Shown piece after piece: positions 1 to 6,625 of a stretch of 6,625 nt of DNA; the stretch's first letter is position 1; each line of letters begins with the position of its first letter. The notes beneath the pieces are model-generated. The model did no database searches. It was given only the letters and a program-made list of their open reading frames with translations, and was not told where the DNA came from. The stretch spans positions 1-6,625 of the forward strand of contig JAKJDA010000170.1 of assembly GCA_022706165.1 (NCBI GenBank), in the 5' to 3' direction. The position numbers and the translations under genes were made by a program. The stretch is from Candidatus Hydrogenedentota bacterium (GTDB lineage Bacteria > Hydrogenedentota > Hydrogenedentia > Hydrogenedentales > SLHB01).

Positions 1-1153
1 CGGTCCGTTCGACCAACGCGGCTTTCTCCGCGTCGCTCAGGAATTTTACGATCGGGCCTTTCCACTCGCCGTCGCGCAGCGCGATCCACGCGAGGCCTTT
101 CGCGCCTTCACTCTTCGCGAAGGCCTCCGCATCGTCGAAAAACTTGCGCGGCTGAGCGGCCACGCCTTTCGCACAGATCGTTTTCACCGCGCCGCCGCTG
201 CCGGCGACGGCAAACACCTTGAGCTGCGACTGGGCAAACACGTCGGTGACGTCGATCATCTCAAGGCCGAAGCGCAGGTCGGGCTTGTCGTTGCCGTACT
301 TCTCCATGCTCTCGCGATAGGGAATCCGGCGGAACGGCGCGGGCGAGAATTCTTTGTTGGAGAGTTCCGTGAAAATGCGCGTGATCAGCAGCTCGATCTC
401 GTGGAACAGGTCGTTCTGCGTGATGAACGACATCTCGATATCGATCTGATAAAACTCGCCGGGGCTGCGGTCCGCGCGCGAGTCTTCGTCGCGGAAACAC
501 GGGGCAATCTGGAAGTACTTGTCGAAGCCCGCAATCATCAGCAACTGCTTGAACTGCTGCGGCGCTTGCGGCAAGGCATAGAACTCGCCGGGATACAGAC
601 GGCTGGGCACCAGAAAGTCGCGCGCGCCCTCGGGCGATGAACTCGTGAGGATCGGCGTGTGATATTCCGTGAAGCCGCGTTCGGTCATGTGCTTGCGCGT
701 GAGTTGGGCGACCTGCGAGCGCAACAAGATATTTTTGTGCAAGTGTTCGCGGCGCAGATCGAGGAAACGATAGGCGAGGCGCGTCTCTTCCGGATATTCG
801 AGGTCCTGGTTGACCGGGAAAGGCACTTGGTCGGCCTCGGCCTCGACGTGCACGTCTTTTGCAACAACCTCAATGGCGCCGGTATCGAGGTTGGCGTTGA
901 TGGTTTCCTCCGAACGCGCCACCACCTCGCCGGTGATCGTTAGCACGCTTTCATAGCGGACATGTTCGCACGCGGAAAAATAGGGATTGTCGGGGTTGAC
1001 GACGATCTGCGTCAGGCCGTAATGATCGCGCAGGTCGATGAAGATGACCCCGCCGTGATCGCGTTTCCGGTGAATCCACCCGGAAAGACGGACCGTCTGC
1101 CCAACATCCGATTTGCGCAATGCCCCGCACGTATGCGTTCTGAAGGGATGCAT
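1..1153 (-). CDS. aspS: Aspartyl-tRNA synthetase, bacterial type (C-terminus cut by window edge)
   Basis: Charges tRNA-Asp (possibly also tRNA-Asn) with aspartate in the cytosol; class II synthetase. 384 codons are visible of a family length near 590. Seen: N-terminal OB-fold anticodon-binding domain at about residues 1-105, with [19 protein letters not shown] at 25-43; class II motif 1 around 145-170 ending in TPIL with Pro167; the [12 protein letters not shown] block at 174-185; [20 protein letters not shown] at 191-210; motif 2 [15 protein letters not shown] at 220-234 with Arg221; then the start of the bacterial GAD insertion domain from about 280. Motif 3 would lie outside the window. 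The ATG at 1153 is preceded by GGAG (1164-1167) with 10-base spacing and gives the usual short lead to the OB fold. A GTG at 1169 opens another frame and is not used. It is the last minus-strand gene and has its own promoter. Identification is secure; tRNA specificity is inferred. Confidence 0.97.
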   Translation of the reverse strand, partial: MHPFRTHTCGALRKSDVGQTVRLSGWIHRKRDHGGVIFIDLRDHYGLTQIVVNPDNPYFSACEHVRYESVLTITGEVVARSEETINANLDTGAIEVVAKDVHVEAEADQVPFPVNQDLEYPEETRLAYRFLDLRREHLHKNILLRSQVAQLTRKHMTERGFTEYHTPILTSSSPEGARDFLVPSRLYPGEFYALPQAPQQFKQLLMIAGFDKYFQIAPCFRDEDSRADRSPGEFYQIDIEMSFITQNDLFHEIELLITRIFTELSNKEFSPAPFRRIPYRESMEKYGNDKPDLRFGLEMIDVTDVFAQSQLKVFAVAGSGGAVKTICAKGVAAQPRKFFDDAEAFAKSEGAKGLAWIALRDGEWKGPIVKFLSDAEKAALVERT

Positions 1154-1199
1154 GGATACACTTCTCCACCGTGTTGATTCGCCCAGATAAAGAAAGGCA

Positions 1200-1228
1200 A
1201 TGGTACTTTCGGGACCTTGCCTTGTCAA
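1200..1228 (-). promoter_or_regulatory. Sigma70-type promoter of aspS
   Basis: Read on the minus strand, a perfect -35 TTGACA (1223-1228) is followed after exactly 17 bases by TACCAT (1200-1205), which matches 4 of 6 positions of the -10 consensus. This predicts transcription starting near 1193 and a leader of about 40 bases. It suggests aspS is transcribed independently of the glycosidase gene 112 bases upstream. I see no T-tract terminator between the two genes. Confidence 0.65.
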
Positions 1229-1265
1229 ATCCCCGAATTCCTCGTGATGCGTTTCGAGGGTTGGG

Positions 1266-3431
1266 TCAATAACGCAAGCGCAACGTGCACCGGCTTTTTT
1301 CGAAGCGCAACGTCAACGCCAACATGGCGTCGCGTTCCTGCGCCGTGCACATCACGCCATCGCCGTCAACGGCTCGTAGGGCCATTTCTTCGGGAAGGGC
1401 AAACCAGTAGGTCTCTTCCGTATTCGGGATAGCATGGAGCTCGATCGTCAATATCCTGTCTTCCCAGCGTTCATCGAGGATGCTGATTGCGTCCATGCTG
1501 ACGTGGCGCGTCGAGGCGAGGAATTGTGGACGGCCCGCGTCGGGAACGAGCGCGAGTATCTGGCAATGACCAAGGTCGAGCGGTCCGCATGCCAGTTTCC
1601 CGCTGACCGCGCCGAGCGGTTTGCGCGCCCAGAAATCGAAGACGTGGTAGGTCTTCGCAGGGTCGAGTCCGAGCGATTCCAACGGGACATCGCACGCACG
1701 CAACGGGATCGTCGCGAAACGCCCGGCCACGCACCACTGCCGTCCGCCGCGCTCCAAGTGAAACGACCACAACGCGCCCAACGGATGGTCCTCGTGCATT
1801 GTCGGATATACGCCCGCCATGTTCATCGCGTCTTCGATGTTGGCGTCCTCGGCTTGTACGACGTTCTCGCGCGGCACGGCGAATCCGTGCAGTTTGGTCC
1901 ACGTAAACGCGGGATAGGTTGCGTCCAACGGTCCGGTTTCCCCTGCCGTTGTTTCCAACGGCGGCAAACACCGCTGCAACATGTAGATGCGTTCCTCGTC
2001 GTTGTACACGTCCAGCGGGTCGCTCAACATGAACAGCCCGCCGGTCAACGACACCAAGCTCGCCACGCTCCGCGCCCATTCGATACGCGCCCGCGCACAG
2101 ATATGGTCGGGGTCCATCACGAACAGAATGCGTTGCGCGTGAAACCAGCGCGCCGATTCGACGAGTTGCATGCGGCACCCGGCCCACGTCGGGTTCGCAT
2201 CCATCGAGATGCGGCAAGCATCCGCCACGCCGACGACCTGGCTCAACACGCCCCACGACGACAACAGGTACACGTCGTTGCCCATGCCATCGCGCACGGT
2301 CTGCATATACGCGCGGAAACGGCGCTCGGCGTCTTCGTTCGTGAGAATGCCATTCGCCACGGCCTGTTGCAGCCCGTCATAAAGCAGGTGCCGCACGCCG
2401 TCGATCTTCACATAGCTGTAGCCCGCCGCTTTCAAGCCGTCGTAGATGGGTCGGATATGCCTCGCGAGCGCCGCGTCGGTGCAACTCAACAGATAGCCCG
2501 CCCAAATGCCCGTGACGAACGTGCCGTCTTCGAGTCGCAGCATGTCGTCCGGGTGCGCCTTGGGGAAATCGTCGTTGATGATCGCCGAGCACGTCCAGAT
2601 GCCAGGTTCGAGGCCCTGGTCGCGGATACTCGCGATGGCCCTTGCATGTCCGCCGGGAAACTGGTCGTTCGTTTCGAGCCACGAGCGCGGCATCGGTTCA
2701 TGGCCAAACGCGGGCACCGGCATCCGCTCGTAGCCGTCGTCGATTTGGATGTACTCGAAACCGTACGGGCGCAACTTCTCGCCGAAAAGCCGCGACGCGG
2801 CGTCGATATTCTCCTCGGTGACATCGCGCCGGTAGGCCTCCCACGAGCACCAGCCCGAGACGCCTTTCTGATTGGGGCGCCACGCCCACGGTTTGTGGAA
2901 GGTGTAACCGAGGTGAGCGCGGTAGAAATGCGGCTTGACGTTCATGAACCACGGCATTTTGCCCATCGTCACTTCGAGGCGCGCGGTGAGATCGCCATCG
3001 CCATTCGGCGTGAGGCGTGTGTCGAGCCAACGCCACGCCATGCCGTGCCACTCGACGAGCAAGTCCTGCGCGATATCGTACAAGCCATTCACGCCAGCGG
3101 CGAGCGGACGCCCCACCTGACCGCGGATCGCCTGACCCGGCGCGGCGCGATGTGGCCGCATGTTCACGGCATCGGCGCTGAGTTGGAACGTCACCTCGAC
3201 TGTCGCCGGCGTGTCGAGCATGAAATAGAGCTGCTGGTGGAACGGGGCGCCGACAAGGTCGCCATCGGAGGTGTGGCGGAACCCCGGTTCCTCGGTCCCC
3301 GGAAAAGTCATCGAGAGCAACGGTCTGCCGTTGTAGACGTAGACCAATTTGCGGGTCTTCTCGTCCCACACGTGCGAGGCGTGGACGATGGGAGCTTCGG
3401 ACAAAATGAGGCCGTATTCTGTCTTGCGCAT
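1266..3431 (-). CDS. Clan GH-D glycosidase, GH36 alpha-galactosidase / raffinose-synthase type
   Basis: Predicted cytosolic glycoside hydrolase of 721 residues acting on alpha-galactosides or a related substrate. No signal peptide or membrane segment is visible. Seen: an N-terminal beta-rich domain (about 1-180); a TIM-barrel core opening with [14 protein letters not shown] (190-203); YIQIDDGY (227-234) with the Asp231-Asp232 pair typical of the clan; NDQFPGG (255-261) and [12 protein letters not shown] (273-284); YSYVKIDG (338-345), whose Asp344 aligns with the catalytic nucleophile; [12 protein letters not shown] (407-418), where Asp411 is the best acid/base candidate; and a C-terminal beta-sandwich from about 540, with [13 protein letters not shown] (595-607). 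The ATG at 3431 has AAGGGA (3438-3443) six bases upstream. The same frame extends 27 codons to an ATG at 3512, but that stretch is low-complexity and lies in the promoter region. The gene follows the URO-D-like gene in the same direction after 372 bases. Clan membership is firm. Substrate is unknown, and galactosidase, transglycosylase or N-acetylgalactosaminidase activity all remain possible. Confidence 0.85.
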   Translation of the reverse strand: MRKTEYGLILSEAPIVHASHVWDEKTRKLVYVYNGRPLLSMTFPGTEEPGFRHTSDGDLVGAPFHQQLYFMLDTPATVEVTFQLSADAVNMRPHRAAPGQAIRGQVGRPLAAGVNGLYDIAQDLLVEWHGMAWRWLDTRLTPNGDGDLTARLEVTMGKMPWFMNVKPHFYRAHLGYTFHKPWAWRPNQKGVSGWCSWEAYRRDVTEENIDAASRLFGEKLRPYGFEYIQIDDGYERMPVPAFGHEPMPRSWLETNDQFPGGHARAIASIRDQGLEPGIWTCSAIINDDFPKAHPDDMLRLEDGTFVTGIWAGYLLSCTDAALARHIRPIYDGLKAAGYSYVKIDGVRHLLYDGLQQAVANGILTNEDAERRFRAYMQTVRDGMGNDVYLLSSWGVLSQVVGVADACRISMDANPTWAGCRMQLVESARWFHAQRILFVMDPDHICARARIEWARSVASLVSLTGGLFMLSDPLDVYNDEERIYMLQRCLPPLETTAGETGPLDATYPAFTWTKLHGFAVPRENVVQAEDANIEDAMNMAGVYPTMHEDHPLGALWSFHLERGGRQWCVAGRFATIPLRACDVPLESLGLDPAKTYHVFDFWARKPLGAVSGKLACGPLDLGHCQILALVPDAGRPQFLASTRHVSMDAISILDERWEDRILTIELHAIPNTEETYWFALPEEMALRAVDGDGVMCTAQERDAMLALTLRFEKSRCTLRLRY

Positions 3432-3497
3432 GATGGTTCCCTTGTAGTGCGAAGGCGCTTCGGATGATCCGGAAGCGGGGGGATTGTGCCATATCCT

Positions 3498-3547
3498 GCT
3501 CGATCCGAGCAAACGAAGAACTGACCTGTGCCAAAATATAGCAAACG
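3498..3547 (-). promoter_or_regulatory. Probable glycosidase promoter/operator region with CGTTTGCT direct repeats
   Basis: On the minus strand CGTTTGCT occurs at 3540-3547 and again at 3508-3515, exactly 32 bases apart (about three helical turns). The upstream copy runs into TATATT (3535-3540), a plausible -10 element matching 5 of 6 positions, although no good -35 lies 17 bases before it. The downstream copy overlaps GCTCG-GAT-CGAGC (3498-3510), a perfect 5-3-5 inverted repeat. The arrangement looks like a transcription factor site pair over a promoter. The exact promoter is uncertain. Confidence 0.35.
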
Positions 3548-3649
3548 GCTTCCATCATACTATTACGGCGGAAATGTAACGGATGGGACGCTTGGTTTCC
3601 AGTTTGAAGAGAGTTTGCGGCGCGAGGAGGTGTTTTTGGGAGAGTCGGC

Positions 3650-3674
3650 GATGTTGCGGTGATTTCGCAACATC
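3650..3674. repeat. Perfect 9-bp inverted repeat with 7-base loop
   Basis: GATGTTGCG (3650-3658) and CGCAACATC (3666-3674) are exact reverse complements separated by seven bases. It lies directly beside the LacI-type palindrome and about 220 bases upstream of the glycosidase start. No T-run follows on either strand, so it is not a standard intrinsic terminator. It could be an operator or an RNA hairpin that stabilises the 3' end of the URO-D-like transcript. Confidence 0.6.
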
Positions 3675-3694
3675 ATTGCAAGCGCTTCCTCAAT
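3675..3694. promoter_or_regulatory. LacI/CcpA-type operator candidate
   Basis: The core TGCAAGCGCTTCCT holds the palindrome AAGCGCTT centred on CG (3680-3687). This is the form recognised by LacI-family sugar regulators and similar to cre sites. ATTG and CAAT flank it at 3675-3678 and 3691-3694. Its place upstream of a glycoside hydrolase gene fits a sugar-responsive repressor. No LacI-family gene is present in the window, so the regulator is inferred. Confidence 0.45.
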
Positions 3695-3732
3695 GCGAGT
3701 GAGTGCCGATATTGAGCGAGACCAACCCGAAA

Positions 3733-3745
3733 CGGAAATGTTCCG
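3733..3745 (-). terminator. Weak hairpin downstream of the URO-D-like gene
   Basis: On the minus strand CGGAA-CAT-TTCCG forms a 5-bp stem with a 3-base loop about 60 bases past the stop codon, followed only by a short TTTC. The stem is short and the T-tract poor, so it is at best an inefficient terminator, and some read-through into the glycosidase gene is possible. Confidence 0.2.
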
Positions 3746-3803
3746 ACTCCAGAACGGAACGCTCCAAAGGAAAGCCTCTGCAAGGATCGCGAAAACGCGT
3801 CGG

Positions 3804-4904
3804 TTACTTCCAGCGCGCTATCCGATCCAGCACGTATTCGGCCTCGTCCGCGTTGGAGACGTGCACGGCGGACCAGACGCCTTCGGGTCTCAATTCCGTG
3901 GTAAGCCAATCCAATTCGTCGAGATCGATAGGCGGAACGATCTGGATTCCTTTGCCGGCTTGCTGGCAGCGCTTGTAGATATGGGTCCAGTCGGACGCTC
4001 GTCCGTGTCCTGCGCCATATATCCACTGGACTGCATTGAGTTCGGGTATCTCGAGCAGACTGTCGAGGTGTTGCAGGGCATTGGGGCCGTCCAGGTGGTA
4101 TAGCGAAGCCTCGGCGAAACGGCATTCGTCGCGGATTTTGTCCAGGAAAAACGCGTCGAACATTTCCTTGGAGATCATGCAGGAGAAGTCGCACTGCGGA
4201 ACGTGCCATCGCAAGGAACTCACAATGCCCGGCCATGCCGTGCATGCTTGCTTCGCGTCATCAAGCATGTCGTTGCTGACCTGGAACACGTGCTGGAAGA
4301 CCGCATGCACCTCGTCGAGCATGCGCTTGACCGGTTCCGGATCGAGCAGCAAATCCGTGTTCAGTTCGATCGTGCCGCGGAACGCCGCCAAGGCGTCTCC
4401 GCCGGGATGTATGTCCGTCATGCCCACATAGAACCGCCCTTTTCCCGCTTCGAGGAGGGCGCGGGTCATTTCCTGGACCTTGATCCAATACGGATTTTGT
4501 TCGGAGAAGCGAACGTGTTCCGTCCGCGACCAGTCTTCGATCGCGGGAGTGGTCCACGTAGTCGTCTCGGCGAAGGTTAGCTCCAGCCCGAAGAAGGCTG
4601 AAAAGACTGTCGGGCCCAAGTTGGGGAACAGGGAAGGCAACGCATCGCCCGCGTAGACAGTGTTGGCCACGGCTGCGCGCGCCGTTTCCGCGAGATATTC
4701 CACGTCCATCCAACGATCGCGAATCGTTGTGTGCGCGCGAGGAGGAGGGGGCGGAACGTTCGGTGTCGGCGCTTCCCATTGCATGCACACCATGGGGCGG
4801 TCCAAAACGGCCCGATGCCAGAAGGCGTCCTGACGGGCCAGACGAGTCTCCCAATCGGGAATGGTTTCGATCGGCATTCGCGAAGACCGTCGCTGATCGC
4901 TCAT
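3804..4904 (-). CDS. Uroporphyrinogen-decarboxylase-fold protein (URO-D-like), function unknown
   Basis: 366 residues, cytosolic, no signal peptide. The sequence resembles the URO-D superfamily, which holds haem-pathway decarboxylases and the MtaA/MtbA/CmuA methyltransferases that pass methyl groups to or from corrinoid cofactors. Family-like blocks seen: FYVGMTDIHPGGDALAAFRG (158-177), LNTDLLLDPEPVKRMLDEV (181-199), CDFSCMISKEMFDAFF (238-253), LYHLDGPNALQHLD (268-281), LNAVQWIYGAGHG (289-301), GKGIQIV (317-323). The ATG at 4904 has AGGAAAGGG upstream (AAAGGG 4914-4919, 9-base gap). The longer frame from 5039 would translate the promoter and leader, so it is rejected. The block aligning with H-x-C-G of the zinc-dependent methyltransferases reads His270-Leu-Asp272-Gly, and no later Cys takes the place of the second Cys ligand. 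A five-proline run occupies residues 51-55. True haem-pathway HemE is unlikely, because the usual HemE N-terminal motifs are absent. The glycosidase neighbour hints at sugar metabolism, but the reaction is unknown. Confidence 0.75.
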   Translation of the reverse strand: MSDQRRSSRMPIETIPDWETRLARQDAFWHRAVLDRPMVCMQWEAPTPNVPPPPPRAHTTIRDRWMDVEYLAETARAAVANTVYAGDALPSLFPNLGPTVFSAFFGLELTFAETTTWTTPAIEDWSRTEHVRFSEQNPYWIKVQEMTRALLEAGKGRFYVGMTDIHPGGDALAAFRGTIELNTDLLLDPEPVKRMLDEVHAVFQHVFQVSNDMLDDAKQACTAWPGIVSSLRWHVPQCDFSCMISKEMFDAFFLDKIRDECRFAEASLYHLDGPNALQHLDSLLEIPELNAVQWIYGAGHGRASDWTHIYKRCQQAGKGIQIVPPIDLDELDWLTTELRPEGVWSAVHVSNADEAEYVLDRIARWK

Positions 4905-5010
4905 GAAGGCATGCCCTTTCCTCTGTGATTCTCGGCCGTGACCTGCGCGATGAGCGTGATCCCTGGACTGGCCAAGCGGACACGGTTTCGGTGCGGCAGG
5001 ACATCTTCCC

Positions 5011-5039
5011 AGTGTACGTAGCTCAGCAAACAACTTCAA
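5011..5039 (-). promoter_or_regulatory. Sigma70-type promoter of the URO-D-like gene
   Basis: On the minus strand TTGAAG (5034-5039) and TACACT (5011-5016) are separated by exactly 17 bases, each matching 4 of 6 consensus positions. Transcription would start near 5004, giving a leader of about 100 bases. The spacer contains GTTTGCT (5025-5031), the motif also repeated in front of the glycosidase gene, so a regulator bound there would occlude polymerase. Confidence 0.5.
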
Positions 5040-5133
5040 AGGCGCGGCAACGCGCGCGAATCGTCATCTCCCTCCCGGCATCAACCGTGGCGCGTTCCAC
5101 CGGCGTCGCGCGGGTCGCGCCCCGTAAGAGAAA

Positions 5134-5163
5134 TTCGATTATCAAGGGCAAATCGTGTATGCT
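5134..5163 (+). promoter_or_regulatory. Weak promoter candidate for pckG
   Basis: TTCGAT (5134-5139), an 18-base spacer, and TATGCT (5158-5163) form a poor sigma70-like match, giving a start near 5170 and a leader of about 145 bases. The -10 overlaps the left arm of an inverted repeat, so the element may instead be an operator or part of an RNA hairpin. No better plus-strand match was found by eye. Confidence 0.2.
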
Positions 5164-5275
5164 TCCGGCCCGGCTGGATGCGTTTTTCCGTCCGGCAGCA
5201 TAAGCCGCGCCGCAATATTCCACGGCTCAATTGCGGTTGCGCCAAAACTCGTGAACGAGAGCGGCACGAGGCCGC
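5158..5275 (+). promoter_or_regulatory. Run of inverted repeats in the pckG leader
   Basis: Four symmetric elements lie in 118 bases before pckG: TATGCT/AGCATA (5158-5163 with 5197-5202) enclosing a CCGG/CCGG pair; CCGCAAT/ATTGCGG, a perfect 7-bp stem with 13-base loop (5210-5216 with 5230-5236); CTCGT-GA-ACGAG (5248-5259); and GCGGC-ACGAG-GCCGC (5261-5275). CTCGT at 5248-5252 can also pair with the ACGAG loop of the last hairpin, so two structures are mutually exclusive. This could be a structured leader controlling pckG, or clustered DNA operators. It matches no riboswitch class I recognise. Confidence 0.4.
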
Positions 5276-5315
5276 CTTGTATCAATACGGGCACATTAAC
5301 GAAGGAGTCGCCATT

Positions 5316-6625
5316 ATGGAACATCCAGCCAACGTCAAAAATCCAAGTCTTCTCCAATGGGTAGAAGAGATTGCAGCCCTCTGCAAGCCCGATTCGATCC
5401 GCTGGTGCGATGGGTCCCAGAAGGAATACGACGACCTCTGCGAGCAGATGGTCCAGTCGGGAACGTTCACGCGGCTCAACGAGCAAAAACGCCCAAACAG
5501 TTACTTGGCGTTTTCGGATCCCGGCGACGTAGCCCGTGTCGAAGACCGCACCTTTATCTGTTGCAAAAAAAAGGAAGACGCCGGCCCCACCAATAACTGG
5601 GTCGCTCCGGCGGAGATGAAGGCCACGTTGAACGGCCTGTTCGACGGCTGCATGCGCGGCCGGACGATGTACGTCATCCCCTTCAGCATGGGCCCGTTAG
5701 GTTCCTCGATTGCCCAAATCGGCATTGAACTCACCGATTCGCCATACGTGGTCGTCAACATGCGCATCATGACCCGCATGGGCGCCAAAGTGCTCGATGT
5801 TCTCGGCAACGGCGATTTCGTGCGGTGCGTCCACTCGGTCGGCATGCCGCTGGACAAGGGACAAGCCGACGTCGCCTGGCCCTGCAACAAGGACCACAAG
5901 TACATCGTTCACTACCCGGAAGAACGCGCCATCTGGTCCTTCGGCAGCGGCTACGGCGGCAACGCGTTGCTCGGAAAGAAATGCTTCGCCCTGCGTATCG
6001 CCTCGACGATGGCCCGTGACGAAGGCTGGCTCGCCGAGCACATGTTGATTTTGTGCGTTGAATCGCCCCAAGGCGAGAAGACCTATGTCGCGGCGGCATT
6101 CCCGAGCGCCTGCGGCAAAACCAACTTCGCGATGCTCATTCCGCCGACGGCCATGGAAGGCTGGAAAGTCACGACCATCGGCGACGATATCGCCTGGATC
6201 AAGCCGGGCCCCGATGGCCGCCTCTATGCCATCAACCCCGAGGCGGGCTATTTCGGCGTCGCCCCGGGCACCTCGATGCACTCGAACCCCAATGCTATGT
6301 TGAGCATCGAGAAAAACAGCATCTTCACCAATGTCGCCTTGACGCCCGATGGCGACGTGTGGTGGGAAGGCATGACCAAGACCCCGCCTCCGCAACTGAC
6401 CGACTGGCAGGGCAAGCCGTGGACCCCGGATTGCGGGCGCAAAGCGGCCCATCCGAACGCCCGATTCACCGCACATGCGTCGCAGTGCCCTTGCATCGAC
6501 CCCGACTGGGAGAACCCCGCAGGCGTGCCGATCAGCGCGTTTGTCTTCGGCGGCCGCCGCAGCAACACCATCCCCTTGGTCTACGAGGCGTTCAACTGGA
6601 ACTACGGCGTGTACATGGCGGCGAC
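5316..6625 (+). CDS. pckG: Phosphoenolpyruvate carboxykinase, GTP-dependent (C-terminus cut by window edge)
   Basis: Converts oxaloacetate and GTP to phosphoenolpyruvate, CO2 and GDP, the entry step of gluconeogenesis (reversible, so it may also run anaplerotically); cytosolic monomer. 436 codons are visible of about 600-620. Seen: Arg74 in the DVARVEDRT block, which contacts [18 protein letters not shown] (115-129); [11 protein letters not shown] (136-146) and MRIMTRMG (149-156), diagnostic of the GTP class; [20 protein letters not shown] (211-230); P-loop [14 protein letters not shown] (260-273) with the reactive Cys266 and Lys268; GDDIAW (289-294); [15 protein letters not shown] (411-425). 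The manganese ligands Lys222, His242 and Asp291 are intact, so an active enzyme is expected. The ATG at 5316 follows AAGGAG (5302-5307) with 8-base spacing, and the N-terminus aligns with the family. It is divergent from the URO-D-like gene. Its leader is rich in inverted repeats. Confidence 0.97.
   Translation, partial: MEHPANVKNPSLLQWVEEIAALCKPDSIRWCDGSQKEYDDLCEQMVQSGTFTRLNEQKRPNSYLAFSDPGDVARVEDRTFICCKKKEDAGPTNNWVAPAEMKATLNGLFDGCMRGRTMYVIPFSMGPLGSSIAQIGIELTDSPYVVVNMRIMTRMGAKVLDVLGNGDFVRCVHSVGMPLDKGQADVAWPCNKDHKYIVHYPEERAIWSFGSGYGGNALLGKKCFALRIASTMARDEGWLAEHMLILCVESPQGEKTYVAAAFPSACGKTNFAMLIPPTAMEGWKVTTIGDDIAWIKPGPDGRLYAINPEAGYFGVAPGTSMHSNPNAMLSIEKNSIFTNVALTPDGDVWWEGMTKTPPPQLTDWQGKPWTPDCGRKAAHPNARFTAHASQCPCIDPDWENPAGVPISAFVFGGRRSNTIPLVYEAFNWNYGVYMAA

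Larger units (their letters stand above)
3432..3803. other. Intergenic region between the URO-D-like and glycosidase genes
   Basis: These 372 bases hold no convincing gene; the frames crossing it are shadows or read-through extensions. In minus-strand order it contains a small CGCG-TTTT-CGCG hairpin just past the URO-D-like stop (3788-3799), a 5-3-5 hairpin (3733-3745), a LacI-type palindrome (3675-3694), a perfect 9-bp inverted repeat (3650-3674), a stretch with nothing notable (about 3560-3649), two CGTTTGCT repeats with an A+T-rich element (3508-3547), and the glycosidase ribosome binding site (3438-3443). The density of symmetric elements suggests the glycosidase has its own regulated promoter. 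Confidence 0.7.
4905..5315. other. Divergent intergenic region between the URO-D-like gene and pckG
   Basis: These 411 bases hold no gene I can support. Small frames crossing it have no family resemblance or plausible ribosome binding sites. Contents: the URO-D-like ribosome binding site (4914-4919), a leader of about 100 bases, its promoter (5011-5039), a GC-rich stretch with nothing recognised (5040-5130), a weak plus-strand promoter (5134-5163), a run of inverted repeats (5158-5275), and the pckG ribosome binding site AAGGAG (5302-5307). Confidence 0.7.

Noticed and set aside
1240..1259. CCTCG/CGAGG hairpin just past the glycosidase stop, considered as a terminator
   Set aside because: The stem is only five pairs with a ten-base loop and no T-tract follows on the minus strand.
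1434..3467. A 677-codon open frame on the plus strand, antisense to almost the whole glycosidase gene
   Set aside because: Its product is rich in Arg, His, Val and Ala with no recognisable domain, as expected when a GC-biased gene is read on the opposite strand. The minus-strand frame has catalytic motifs and a ribosome binding site.
3432..3512. N-terminal extension of the glycosidase to an ATG at 3512
   Set aside because: The extra 27 residues look like translated leader and overlap the GCTCG/CGAGC inverted repeat. The ATG at 3431 has AAGGGA at six bases and starts a family-like N-terminus.
3486..3534. Two TGGCAC sequences on the minus strand, considered as sigma54 -24 elements
   Set aside because: Neither is followed at the required spacing by a TTGC-type -12 element.
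3788..3799. CGCG-TTTT-CGCG hairpin directly after the URO-D-like stop
   Set aside because: A four-pair stem without a following T-run is too weak to call a terminator.
4905..5039. N-terminal extension of the URO-D-like protein to an ATG at 5039
   Set aside because: It would translate the promoter region, the extra 45 residues show no family resemblance, and the ATG at 4904 has a strong purine-rich ribosome binding site.
5142..5486. Minus-strand open frame overlapping the start of pckG
   Set aside because: It is a shadow of the pckG coding frame with no resemblance to known families. pckG itself is certain over this stretch.
5697..6476. 259-codon minus-strand frame inside pckG
   Set aside because: Antisense shadow: its product is Gly/Arg/Val/Ala-rich without motifs, while the plus-strand frame carries every PEPCK signature.

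Overview
The window comes from a GC-rich bacterial chromosome and holds four protein-coding genes: two complete, and two cut by the window ends. Three lie on the minus strand and one on the plus strand. In minus-strand order they are a uroporphyrinogen-decarboxylase-fold protein (4904 to 3804), a cytosolic clan GH-D glycosidase of the GH36 alpha-galactosidase type (3431 to 1266), and aspartyl-tRNA synthetase (1153 leftwards, C-terminus outside the window). GTP-dependent phosphoenolpyruvate carboxykinase starts at 5316 on the plus strand and runs off the right edge. Starts were set from visible Shine-Dalgarno sequences, which shortens the glycosidase and URO-D-like frames relative to their longest possible ORFs.

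The organism cannot be fixed from this much sequence. A bacterial-type AspRS, a GTP-type PEPCK and a divergent URO-D-fold protein beside a glycosidase recall free-living heterotrophs of the Planctomycetota/Lentisphaerota/Hydrogenedentota kind. That is an impression from family composition, not a placement.

Layout: 1-1153 aspS; 1154-1265 short gap with a good sigma70-type promoter for aspS (TTGACA, 17-base spacer, TACCAT); 1266-3431 GH36-like glycosidase; 3432-3803 intergenic region with a perfect 9-bp inverted repeat, a LacI/CcpA-type palindrome, and two CGTTTGCT direct repeats 32 bp apart; 3804-4904 URO-D-like protein; 4905-5315 divergent intergenic region with a sigma70-type promoter for the URO-D-like gene and a run of inverted repeats in front of pckG; 5316-6625 pckG.

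The glycosidase and the URO-D-like gene probably form a small sugar-related locus. They are codirectional, both promoter regions carry GTTTGCT, and a LacI-type operator candidate sits between them. AspRS and PEPCK are core functions that happen to flank it. I see no mobile element, CRISPR array, tRNA or rRNA. The points most worth checking are the URO-D-like protein, whose apparent metal-site motif reads HLDG where corrinoid methyltransferases have H-x-C-G, and the structured stretch in front of pckG.
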